Shown: piece after piece, positions 1 to 5,905 of the stretch
How positions within the stretch are numbered: the stretch's first letter is position 1
Layout: every line of letters begins with the position of its first letter
Origin: an uncultured Dehalococcoidia bacterium
GTDB lineage: Bacteria > Chloroflexota > Dehalococcoidia > Tepidiformales > Tepidiformaceae
Direction: 5' to 3'
Assembly: GCA_937954195.1 (NCBI GenBank)
Contig: CALFYR010000557.1
Coordinates: 1-5,905 of the forward strand
DNA: 5,905 bases
Notes under the pieces: generated by a model
What the model saw: the letters and a program-made list of their open reading frames with translations, nothing else
The model's database searches: none
What the model was told of the DNA's origin: nothing
Program-made: the position numbers and the translations under genes

Positions 1-1
1 G

Positions 2-1438
2 GTCGTAGGCGACCCGGACCAGTCGATCTATTCATGGCGGTCCGCGGACGTGCGGAACGTTGCGAACTTCGAGCGCGACTACCCGGGGTGCACGGTCTAC
101 CTGCTCGAACAGAATTACCGCTCGACGCCGGCCATCCTGGAAGCTGCGGACGCGGTGATCGCGCGTAACCCGGATCGACATCCGCGGAAGCTGTGGACCG
201 ACCGCCCGGGCGGCGAACTCATCGTCACGTACGACGCTTACAGCGACGAGGAAGAAGGCGAGTTCGTCGCGAACGAAATCACGCGGTTGGGGGCTGAAGG
301 GATCCACCACGGGCAGAGCGCCGTGCTGTACCGGACCAACGCCCAATCCCGCGCGGTGGAAGAAGCGCTCGTCCGGCATCGCATCCCTTACCGGCTGATC
401 GGCGGGGTCAGGTTCTACCAGCGGCGGGAAATCAAGGACCTGATCGCGTACTTCCGGTTGATTCAGAACCCGCGCGATGAAGCGAGCCTGCTGCGCGTCA
501 TCAATGTGCCCGGCCGCGGAATCGGCGACCGCACCATCGAGCGGCTCCAGGAGCACGCTGCTTCGCACGCGGAAAGCCTCTGGGAGGCCTGCGTTGCGAT
601 TGCCGTTGGACGCGGTGTCGCCGGCGTAACGGGGCGCTCCGCCGCCGCTGTCGAGGCGTTCGTCGGGATGATCGATGGGCTGCAGACGGAGCGTGATGGC
701 TCGCTCGCCGAACTGCTCGATCACGTTCTTACCGCAACCGGATACGCCGAGTACCTGCGTGCATCGCCGGAGGACGCCGATGAGCGCTTCGAAAACGTGC
801 TCGAGCTGCGTTCGCTGATGGCTGAGTACGAGGACGTCGCGCCCGAGGGCGGTGGCGACCTTGCTGCCTTCCTGCAGGACGTGGCGCTCGTCGCCGACGT
901 CGACGAGCTTCGCGAGGGTACGCCGGCAGTAACCCTGATTACGTTGCACGCGGCGAAGGGCCTCGAGTTCCCGGTCGTCTTCCTGGTGGGACTTGAGGAG
1001 GGCGTCCTGCCCCATATCCGCTCGTTCGATGACCCGAGGCAGATGGAGGAAGAGCGGCGTCTCTGCTACGTGGGGATCACGCGCGCGATGGACCGCCTGT
1101 ACCTGACGCGGTCGTTCCGCCGCTATTCGTTCGGCGCTTCGGCGGCGAACCCGCCATCGCGCTTCCTGGCCGACATCCCCTCGCACGTGAAGAGGCCGTG
1201 GGGCAGCACGGGCCGCACCTACGCCGAAGCGGCAGCCGCGCCATCGCTATTCAAAGGTGAGGAGAATCCCGAGGAGGCCGAGTGGTCCGCGGGTGACCGT
1301 GTCAGACACCAGAAGTTCGGAGTTGGCGTGATTGTCAGTTCTCAAACCAACGGCGGAGATGTCGAATACACGGTCGATTTCGAGACGGCCGGCGTTCGAC
1401 GCCTGCTGCAGAGCTATGCGAAGTTAGTGCCCGCATGA
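2..1438 (+). CDS. pcrA: ATP-dependent DNA helicase PcrA/UvrD, superfamily 1A (5'-truncated by window edge)
   Basis: This is a 3'-5' DNA helicase of nucleotide excision repair, mismatch repair and replication-fork or transcription-conflict clearance. The reading frame is open from base 2, giving 478 visible residues. The window cuts into motif III, so about 240-250 N-terminal residues with the Walker A and DExx motifs are missing by cropping, not mutation. Seen in order: motif III VVGDPDQSIYSWRSAD (1-16), motif IV QNYRST (37-42), the 2B-type block GGVRFYQRREIKD (134-146) followed by INVPGRGIGDRTIERL, motif V with TLHAAKGLEFPVVF (about 314-327), and motif VI EEERRLCYVGITRAMDRL (349-366). The last 50 or so residues, from WSAGDRVRHQKFGVGVI to the end, match the Tudor-like tail of PcrA that binds RNA polymerase. 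The PcrA-like 2B block and tail favour PcrA over Rep. The stop overlaps the next gene by four bases. The first in-frame start codon in the window, the GTG at 50, is internal and not the true start. Confidence 0.95.
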   Translation, partial: VVGDPDQSIYSWRSADVRNVANFERDYPGCTVYLLEQNYRSTPAILEAADAVIARNPDRHPRKLWTDRPGGELIVTYDAYSDEEEGEFVANEITRLGAEGIHHGQSAVLYRTNAQSRAVEEALVRHRIPYRLIGGVRFYQRREIKDLIAYFRLIQNPRDEASLLRVINVPGRGIGDRTIERLQEHAASHAESLWEACVAIAVGRGVAGVTGRSAAAVEAFVGMIDGLQTERDGSLAELLDHVLTATGYAEYLRASPEDADERFENVLELRSLMAEYEDVAPEGGGDLAAFLQDVALVADVDELREGTPAVTLITLHAAKGLEFPVVFLVGLEEGVLPHIRSFDDPRQMEEERRLCYVGITRAMDRLYLTRSFRRYSFGASAANPPSRFLADIPSHVKRPWGSTGRTYAEAAAAPSLFKGEENPEEAEWSAGDRVRHQKFGVGVIVSSQTNGGDVEYTVDFETAGVRRLLQSYAKLVPA

Positions 1439-2373
1439 GTTTCGATGTCCTTTTCCTGATACCGAACACGACCGAAGAGTGGCAGGACTGGCTCGGGGAC
1501 AACGGGGTCAACGTCATCGGCATCCTGGTCGGGCTAATCCTCGTCCGGATGCTGGTCACCCGGGTCGTTTCGAAGCTGATTCGCTCCGCCGCCCTGCGCG
1601 CGGGCCGGGCCCGGCTGGAAGATGACGAACTGGTCGAACGGCGCGTGAACACGCTGCTTTCGACGCTCGGGTGGCTCTTCACCATCTTTCTCGCGCTACT
1701 CGGTATCGCACTCATCCTGGACCAGTTCGATATCCAGATTTCGGCCCTGCTGGCGGGTGTCGGCGTGGTCGGCATTGCCGTGGGCCTTGGAGCGCAGACG
1801 CTCATCAAGGACGTCATCAACGGGATCTTCATCCTGGTGGAGGGGCAGTACGCCGTCGGAGACGTGGTGAATGTGGCCGGCGTGGGCGGGCAGGTTATCG
1901 AAATCACGCCGCGGCGGACAGTGTTGCGGGACCAGAACGGCCACGTGCACGTGATCCCAAACAGCGCCATCACGGTGGCGACGAACATGACGCAGGGTTT
2001 CAGCCGCATCAACCTGAACGTCTCGGTCGCCTACGAAGAGGACATCGAGCATGTCACGACGGTGATCAACGAGGAGTGCGAGAAGCTCGCGGCGGACTTT
2101 CCGATGGATATCATCGTCACTCCGAAGGTGCTGCGCGTGGACGCGCTCGGGGCGGACGGCATCGACATCAAGATCCTGGGCGACGTGAAGGTGTTCAAGC
2201 AGTGGGACCTCACCGGCGAGTTGCGGAGGCGGTTGAAGGCTCGGTTCGATATTGAAGGAATCGAGATCCCGTACCGGCACGAGGTTCAGGTGCCGTTCGC
2301 CGGACCGAAAGAAGAGCGCGCGGCCCGGCGGAGCGGCGCCGGAGGGCCTACGCCGCCTCCAGCCGCTGAATAA
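1435..2373 (+). CDS. MscS-family mechanosensitive ion channel (small-conductance type)
   Basis: This inner-membrane channel opens under membrane tension and releases solutes during osmotic downshock. At 312 residues it is close to the compact MscS length (about 286 in E. coli). Three hydrophobic segments lie at about 24-46, 75-97 and 102-135. The third is the pore helix, with the Gly/Ala pattern GVGVVGIAVGLGAQ. Aligned by memory on E. coli MscS, the seal residues L105 and L109 become I114 and L118, hinge G113 becomes T122, and G121 is kept as G130. The beta domain follows (about 141-185, with R160, R165 and the IPNSAI stretch), then an alpha/beta domain ending at GIEIPYRHEVQVPF (275-288). The last 25 or so residues are charged and then Pro/Gly-rich (GGPTPPPAAE), likely a disordered cytoplasmic tail. 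The ATG at 1435 overlaps the helicase stop (ATGA), and no good Shine-Dalgarno sequence precedes it, so translation probably depends on the upstream gene. The family call is firm. Orthology to a named paralogue (MscS, YkuT) is not. Confidence 0.93.
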   Translation: MSFDVLFLIPNTTEEWQDWLGDNGVNVIGILVGLILVRMLVTRVVSKLIRSAALRAGRARLEDDELVERRVNTLLSTLGWLFTIFLALLGIALILDQFDIQISALLAGVGVVGIAVGLGAQTLIKDVINGIFILVEGQYAVGDVVNVAGVGGQVIEITPRRTVLRDQNGHVHVIPNSAITVATNMTQGFSRINLNVSVAYEEDIEHVTTVINEECEKLAADFPMDIIVTPKVLRVDALGADGIDIKILGDVKVFKQWDLTGELRRRLKARFDIEGIEIPYRHEVQVPFAGPKEERAARRSGAGGPTPPPAAE

Positions 2374-2571
2374 TGCTTGGTGGTGCGACGCCGTGTCCGC
2401 GGGCACATGGGCGCGTACCACCCGGACGCTCTCGACGATCATCAACCAACTCATCGAGTCCAGCTTTCAGTTGATTCGACTGGAAGAGCCTACGGCCGAA
2501 TCGAACGGGCTCGACGCAGAGGTTCCGGGAGTCCTATTTGTGGTCGCGACGGCGTCTTAAACGGCCAGCCC
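2374..2571. other. Convergent intergenic region, no gene or canonical terminator seen
   Basis: This gap of about 198 bases separates the channel stop from the stop of the minus-strand hydratase. Both flanking units end here, so transcripts from both directions must be stopped. I see no strong G+C hairpin followed by a T run on either strand. The best dyad is imperfect: GTCCGCGGG (2395-2403) can pair with CCCGGAC (2421-2427), leaving one bulged base and a 17-base loop, with no T tract after it. Open frames crossing the gap are extensions or shadows of the flanking genes and show no recognisable protein features. Termination may be Rho-dependent; this is inference. Confidence 0.6.
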
Positions 2572-3459
2572 CTAGAACCGAATCTCAATCTGGTCGATGC
2601 AGACCTTGTCGCCTTCGCCGTCGTCGGTTCGGCCGGCGGCGGGCACGACCAGGCGTCCGAGGATGCGGTCACCCTCATTCCAGAAGCGCGTTTCGGTTGG
2701 CTCCGGTGGGTAGTGCGGGGCCGGCAGGCTGCCGATCGTGACTTCCTTCAGCTTCTCCACCTGGCCGTTGGCGAACGTGCGCGCGGCGTCGCTGAGCACG
2801 AGCCCCATGTTGCGCGGGCCATGGGTCAGGGGTGCCGGGTTGCCGGCCTGTTGGATGAAGTGGGTGGTGTTCCAGTCTCCGGAGGGGATGGCCCAGTCGA
2901 ATGTGACGTTCACCGGCGTGTCGTGCGTGACGACCTCGTCGGGGGCGCGATCCGGGATGGCGATTCGCGGGGCGGCAAGGGCGCCAACGCCTTCGGGCGC
3001 GCAGCCGAGCAGGAACAACAACATCCAACCTTCGAGCAGCGGGCTGCCATCCGATGCGTCGTTCACTTCGAAGTTGAAGCGCACGAGCGCATGGCCCTTC
3101 GAGGTGCCGCCGAGTTCGGAGATGCGCGAGGAGACGCGGCCGCGGCCGGATTGCGGCACGGGCTTGAACCATTTCGCGCCGCCCGAGCCCCAGCGGCCGA
3201 CGTTCTGCCAGTTGGCATAGCCGCCGATCAGCCGGTCCATCACCTCGTCCCGGTTGCGGGCGAGGAGCGCTCCGTTGAACGGCACCATCGGGTGGCCGGC
3301 CGCGGTCGAAGACTTCATCAGCCGCGGGACATCCCGTTCGTCCCTGATGGAGGCGCCTGTTGCCCGCGCCAACAATTGCGACGTTTCCCACGTCCACTCG
3401 AACTCATAGTCGGAAAACGTTGCGCCCGGGATGTCGAGCGGGACCTTCAGGTCGGCCAT
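2572..3459 (-). CDS. MaoC / hydratase-2-like double-hotdog protein, probable enoyl-CoA hydratase
   Basis: This 295-residue protein probably adds water to a trans-2-enoyl-CoA, giving an (R)-3-hydroxyacyl-CoA, or acts on a related acyl-CoA thioester. The C-terminal hotdog carries SGDWNTTH (193-200), the D-x-N-x-x-H catalytic core of hydratase 2, with D195 and H200 as the expected Asp/His pair, followed by LTHGPRNMG (211-219), the counterpart of the family's ILHG-x-x-x-x-G segment. The N-terminal half looks like the degenerate, substrate-binding hotdog: KWFKPVPQSGRGRVSSRI (97-114) and GSPLLEGWMLLFLLG (138-152) resemble the corresponding stretch of the MFE-2 hydratase domain. Between H200 and the LTHG segment it is about four residues shorter than human MFE-2 as I recall it. 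No signal peptide or membrane segment is visible, so it is cytoplasmic. The ATG at 3459 has an ideal AAGGAG ribosome site. It lies 39 bases downstream of the acyl-CoA dehydrogenase on the same strand, which supports an acyl-CoA role. The exact substrate is unknown, and another MaoC-type dehydratase activity is possible. Confidence 0.85.
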   Translation of the reverse strand: MADLKVPLDIPGATFSDYEFEWTWETSQLLARATGASIRDERDVPRLMKSSTAAGHPMVPFNGALLARNRDEVMDRLIGGYANWQNVGRWGSGGAKWFKPVPQSGRGRVSSRISELGGTSKGHALVRFNFEVNDASDGSPLLEGWMLLFLLGCAPEGVGALAAPRIAIPDRAPDEVVTHDTPVNVTFDWAIPSGDWNTTHFIQQAGNPAPLTHGPRNMGLVLSDAARTFANGQVEKLKEVTIGSLPAPHYPPEPTETRFWNEGDRILGRLVVPAAGRTDDGEGDKVCIDQIEIRF

Positions 3460-3467
3460 GGATAGGA

Positions 3468-3473
3468 CTCCTT
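3468..3473 (-). promoter_or_regulatory. Strong Shine-Dalgarno site of the MaoC-like gene
   Basis: On the minus strand this reads AAGGAG, eight bases before the ATG at 3459. It fixes the start of the hydratase gene. It is the clearest ribosome-binding site in the window and lies in the 39-base gap after the dehydrogenase stop, so the second gene of the pair has its own initiation signal. Confidence 0.85.
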
Positions 3474-3498
3474 GAGAACAAAGAAGAAGCGCGGACGC

Positions 3499-4671
3499 CT
3501 AGATCGGGTATTCCTTCACGATCTGCTTCGCGATGACGGTCTTCTGGATGTCGCTGGTACCTTCGGCGATGACCATCAGCGGCGCATCGCGGTAGTAGCG
3601 CTCGAGCGGCAGCTCCTTGCTGTAGCCCACGCCACCGTGGATGCGCATGGCATCGAGCGCGCACTCGTTGGCGATTTCGGTGGCGTAGAGCTTGGCGATG
3701 CCGGCATCGAGGTCGCTGCGCACGCCGGAGTCCTTCTTGCGCGCCGAATCGAGGGTGAGCAGGCGGGCAGCGCGGATCTTCACGAGCATCTCAGCGAGAC
3801 GCAGCTGCTGGGCCTGGTGTTCGAAGATGGGCTTGCCGAAGGCCTCGCGCTTCTGCGCGTAGCGAATGGCGTCATCAAAGGCGGCCTGGGCGATGCCGAC
3901 ACCGCGGGCGGCGACGTTGATCCGGCCGACTTCGAGCGCGGACATAATGTGCTGGAAACCGCGGCCTTCTGAGCCGCCCAGCACCTGCGTGGCGGGCACG
4001 CGGCAGTCGTCGAAGGTGAGTTCCGTGGTTTCGACGCCCTTGTAGCCGAGCTTTTCCAGCCGGCGGCCGGCGCTAAAACCGGGCGTTCCCGCATCGACCA
4101 GGAAGGCCGTGATGCCCTTGTGCGGCGGAGTGGTCGTTGGGTCGGTCTTGGTCATCGCGAGGTAGACGCCGGCGCGGTGGCCGTTCGTCACCCACATCTT
4201 CTGGCCGTTGATAATGTAGTCATCGCCATCGCGCTTCGCGGTGGTCTTGATGGCCTGAGCGTCTGAGCCGGCGTCGGGCTCGGTGATGGTGAGGGCGCAG
4301 CGGATTTCCGGTTCGACGAGCTTCGGGAGGTACTTCTGCTTTTGCTCTTCCGTGCCGTATTCGCTGATGGCGTACCCGACGAGCACGTGCGTGTTGATGA
4401 TGCCGGCGAGGCTCATCCAGCCGCGAGCGAGTTCCATGCAGACACCCGCGTAGCATTCGAACGAGAGGTCCAGTCCGCCGTAGGCCTCGGGGATCTTGAT
4501 GCCGAAAAGGCCCATCTCGGACATGCCTTTGACCAGCGGGTCGGGGAATTCGTCGGCGTGTTCGTATTCGCTCGCGACGGGCTTCACTTCGCGGTCCACC
4601 CAGACGCCAACGTTGGTGACGATTTCCTGGGCGAGGGGATCGGAGATATCGGCGGCGTAGTCTCTGGCCAT
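3499..4671 (-). CDS. Acyl-CoA dehydrogenase (short/medium-chain-like, FAD-dependent)
   Basis: This enzyme oxidises an acyl-CoA to the trans-2-enoyl-CoA, passing electrons through FAD to electron-transfer flavoprotein in the cytoplasm. At 390 residues it is full length for the family (about 380-400). Seen: the N-terminal helical domain to about 120; the family signature with LTITEPDAGSD (127-137) and KMWVTNG (158-164) in the FAD-contacting middle domain; REAFGKPIFEHQAQQLRLAEM (275-295) in the C-terminal helical domain; and the second signature IHGGVGYSKELPLERYYRD (344-362). The catalytic base is probably E370 in AEGTSDIQ, as in short- and medium-chain enzymes. The alternative base used by isovaleryl-CoA dehydrogenase appears absent, with Gly-Arg at 249-250. 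The start at 4671 gives a normal N-terminus, although the ribosome site is weak (AGCAGGT at 4679-4685, only AGG matching, eight bases before ATG). It is the first gene of a two-gene unit with the MaoC-like hydratase. Chain length or branched-chain preference cannot be read from the sequence. Confidence 0.95.
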   Translation of the reverse strand: MARDYAADISDPLAQEIVTNVGVWVDREVKPVASEYEHADEFPDPLVKGMSEMGLFGIKIPEAYGGLDLSFECYAGVCMELARGWMSLAGIINTHVLVGYAISEYGTEEQKQKYLPKLVEPEIRCALTITEPDAGSDAQAIKTTAKRDGDDYIINGQKMWVTNGHRAGVYLAMTKTDPTTTPPHKGITAFLVDAGTPGFSAGRRLEKLGYKGVETTELTFDDCRVPATQVLGGSEGRGFQHIMSALEVGRINVAARGVGIAQAAFDDAIRYAQKREAFGKPIFEHQAQQLRLAEMLVKIRAARLLTLDSARKKDSGVRSDLDAGIAKLYATEIANECALDAMRIHGGVGYSKELPLERYYRDAPLMVIAEGTSDIQKTVIAKQIVKEYPI

Positions 4672-4851
4672 GCGCGGTACCTGCTATCTGGGGATTGGTG
4701 TGCGGGAGAGTATCGCCCACGGAGCGGTAACCCGCGATGCGTGCGCTGACAGGACAGGTGCTTTCCCGATGGCGCGTAGTGCGGGGCTAACCGTTAGAAT
4801 GACGCGAATGATCGCAAGCCCGAACGACGTTCGGCCCGCGAGGTGGGCCTG
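4672..4851. other. Divergent intergenic region between acyl-CoA dehydrogenase and MFS transporter
   Basis: About 180 bases separate the two divergent start codons, so this stretch should carry the promoter of the acyl-CoA unit and probably that of the transporter. On the plus strand TAGAAT (4795-4800) differs from the sigma-70 -10 consensus at one base, but no acceptable -35 box lies 16-18 bases upstream (GCGCGT at 4772-4777). CTGACA at 4746-4751 resembles a -35 box but is 43 bases away. On the minus strand GATACT (4709-4714) is a possible -10 element, again without a -35 partner. I see no clear operator palindrome, tRNA or riboswitch. A plus-strand 60-codon frame (4670-4852) crosses the region and is judged to be chance. 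Confidence 0.6.
4841..4845 (+). promoter_or_regulatory. Probable Shine-Dalgarno site of the MFS transporter
   Basis: AGGTG lies six bases before the ATG at 4852, and the longer stretch AGGTGG matches AGGAGG at five of six positions. It favours 4852 over the in-frame ATG codons at 4861, 4870 and 4891. A GTG at 4843 is in frame but lies inside this site and lacks a clear site of its own. Confidence 0.55.
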
Positions 4852-5905
4852 ATGAGCGAAATGCGCCCGATGCCCGGTGGCCCACCGGGGATGTCGTCCA
4901 ATAAGCCGTCGTTCCGGGCCGCGCTCAGCGTGTTTGAGGTGCGGAACTTCCGCTTCCTTTGGCTCTCATCGGTGTTCTCGTTCACGGGCATGCAGATGCA
5001 AATGATCGCCCGTGGGCTGCTCGCCTGGGAACTCACCGGGTCGTACGCGGCGGTTGGACTCATCTCGGTCTCGTTCGGACTGCCGATGCTGGTGTTCTCG
5101 CTGGTTGGCGGTTCGCTAGCCGACCGGTTGGATAAGCGGAACCTGACGCTGGGTTCGCAGGTGGTGACCGGGTTACTCGCGCTGATCAACGCGATCATGC
5201 TGGTGACCGGGACCATCACCATCGAGTGGTTGTTTGTGCTCGGGCTGGGCGGTGGCACCGCGATGTCGCTGGGGATGCCGGCACGGATGCCGCTGATGGT
5301 TCACGTGGTCGGTCCGCAAAACCTGATGGCCGCGATGGCCATGTCCAACTCGGCGATGAACGCGACGCGGCTCTTTGGCCCGGCGGTTGCGGGTGGCATG
5401 GCCGGGTTCTGGAACCTCGAATCGGTCTACTTCCTGCAGGCGGGCCTCTACGGCCTCTCATGCCTGACGATGCTGTGGGTGCCTTCGGGAATTGGCTCCA
5501 CCAACATGATGGGCATGCAGCGCCCGAGCATGTGGCGCGAGATTGGCGACGGGCTCTCCTACGTGGCCCGCGAGCCACGCCTGCGATTGCTGAACCTGAT
5601 GATGTTCATGGTCGCGTTCTTCGTGATGCCCTATGTGATGCTGCTTCCGGGGTACGTCCAGGAGGACCTTGGCCAGGGCGAGACGGCCTTCGGCATCCTG
5701 CAATCGGTTTCTGGAGCCGGTGCGCTGGTCGCATCGCTCGCGATCGCCGCCTTCACCGCGTACGACCGCAAGGGCATGATCCAGTGGGTGAGCGGCATCG
5801 TCGGCGGGCTGGGACTGATTGCCCTTGCCGCGGGATCAGAGGCGTTTGGCTATGCCGGTGCGCTGGTGGCAATGCTCATCCTGGGCCTGGCGCTGACCGT
5901 CTACC
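4852..5905 (+). CDS. Major facilitator superfamily transporter, MFS_3/EntS-like (3'-truncated by window edge)
   Basis: This is a secondary transporter of the inner membrane, probably an exporter. The frame stays open from the ATG at 4852 to the window end: 351 codons and one extra base. Full-length relatives run about 400-430 residues, so one or two helices are missing by cropping. Seen: a short cytoplasmic N-terminus; NFRFLWLSSVFSFTG (32-46) opening the first helix, typical of the MFS_3 group; the MFS motif A GGSLADRLDKRN (86-97) in the loop between helices 2 and 3; a central cytoplasmic loop (about 212-246) with WREIGDGLSYVAREP, as in EntS-type proteins; and hydrophobic helices from 247 onward, with TAYDRKGM (302-309) as the second-half counterpart of the motif A loop. 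By my count 30 of 351 residues are methionine, an unusually high share. The EntS resemblance does not establish a siderophore substrate; drug or metabolite export is equally possible. The gene is divergent from the acyl-CoA unit, and its downstream neighbour is not visible. Confidence 0.9.
   Translation, partial: MSEMRPMPGGPPGMSSNKPSFRAALSVFEVRNFRFLWLSSVFSFTGMQMQMIARGLLAWELTGSYAAVGLISVSFGLPMLVFSLVGGSLADRLDKRNLTLGSQVVTGLLALINAIMLVTGTITIEWLFVLGLGGGTAMSLGMPARMPLMVHVVGPQNLMAAMAMSNSAMNATRLFGPAVAGGMAGFWNLESVYFLQAGLYGLSCLTMLWVPSGIGSTNMMGMQRPSMWREIGDGLSYVAREPRLRLLNLMMFMVAFFVMPYVMLLPGYVQEDLGQGETAFGILQSVSGAGALVASLAIAAFTAYDRKGMIQWVSGIVGGLGLIALAAGSEAFGYAGALVAMLILGLALTVY

Noticed and set aside
32..1186. 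A 384-codon open frame on the minus strand opposite the helicase gene.
   Set aside because: The plus strand carries unmistakable helicase motifs throughout. The antisense translation is Arg-, Asp- and Val-rich with no recognisable domain, as expected for a mirror frame in G+C-rich coding DNA.
1335..2012. Minus-strand frames opposite the channel gene (also 1696-2454).
   Set aside because: Their translations are rich in Ser, Thr, Arg and His without domain features, while the plus strand encodes a clear MscS-type channel.
2454..2494. A possible hairpin around TCCAG (2459-2463) and CTGGA (about 2480-2484) in the convergent gap.
   Set aside because: The stem is only five base pairs with a 16-base loop and no T run, so it is within chance expectation.
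2377..3465. A 362-codon plus-strand open frame covering the convergent gap and the whole MaoC-like gene.
   Set aside because: Its translation shows no family features, whereas the opposite strand has the hydratase catalytic motif and an ideal ribosome site. It is antisense to a real gene.
3472..3972. Plus-strand open frames opposite the acyl-CoA dehydrogenase (also 4342-4749).
   Set aside because: Both are antisense to a full-length, signature-bearing acyl-CoA dehydrogenase and look like codon-bias mirrors.
4746..4800. CTGACA and TAGAAT as a sigma-70 promoter for the transporter.
   Set aside because: The boxes are 43 bases apart, far from the 16-18 expected, and no better -35 box lies upstream of TAGAAT.
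4670..4852. A 60-codon plus-strand frame ending in TGATG with the transporter start, resembling a leader peptide gene.
   Set aside because: It starts inside the CATG that forms the dehydrogenase start, has no ribosome site or recognisable sequence, and crosses a region expected to hold promoters. The TGATG overlap alone is weak evidence.

Overview
The window is G+C-rich bacterial chromosome (roughly 60-65% by eye). It holds five protein-coding genes, two of them cut by the window edges, and no RNA gene, insertion sequence, CRISPR array or phage trait that I can see. Every gene belongs to a widespread family. A UvrD/PcrA helicase with a C-terminal Tudor-like tail, an MscS-type channel, an acyl-CoA dehydrogenase plus hydratase-2-like MaoC protein, and an MFS_3-type transporter would suit a free-living, fatty-acid- or branched-acid-degrading bacterium. 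A Chloroflexota (Dehalococcoidia-like) or actinobacterial background is my best guess. No phylogenetic marker fixes this, so treat the taxonomy as weak inference.

Layout: (1) 2-1438, plus strand: the C-terminal two thirds of a PcrA/UvrD DNA helicase, whose start lies upstream of the window. (2) 1435-2373, plus strand: an MscS-family channel whose ATG overlaps the helicase stop by four bases (ATGA), so the two genes are almost certainly co-transcribed and probably translationally coupled. (3) 2374-2571: a non-coding gap of about 200 bases between convergent transcription units, without a canonical terminator. (4) 3499-4671 and then 2572-3459, minus strand: an acyl-CoA dehydrogenase followed 39 bases downstream by a double-hotdog hydratase, a two-gene acyl-CoA catabolic unit. 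(5) 4672-4851: a divergent intergenic region that must hold the control signals for the acyl-CoA unit and probably for the transporter. (6) 4852 to the window end, plus strand: the first 351 residues of a major facilitator transporter.

How the genes work together: the dehydrogenase would make a 2-enoyl-CoA and the neighbouring hydratase would add water to it, which are consecutive beta-oxidation-type steps. The hydroxyacyl-CoA dehydrogenase and thiolase for later steps are not in the window. The helicase/channel pair has no obvious biochemical link beyond shared expression. The transporter is divergent from the acyl-CoA unit and could be unrelated to it. I found no convincing undescribed system here. 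The findings are modest peculiarities: the ATGA coupling, a shortened active-site loop in the hydratase, substituted pore residues in the channel and a methionine-rich transporter.
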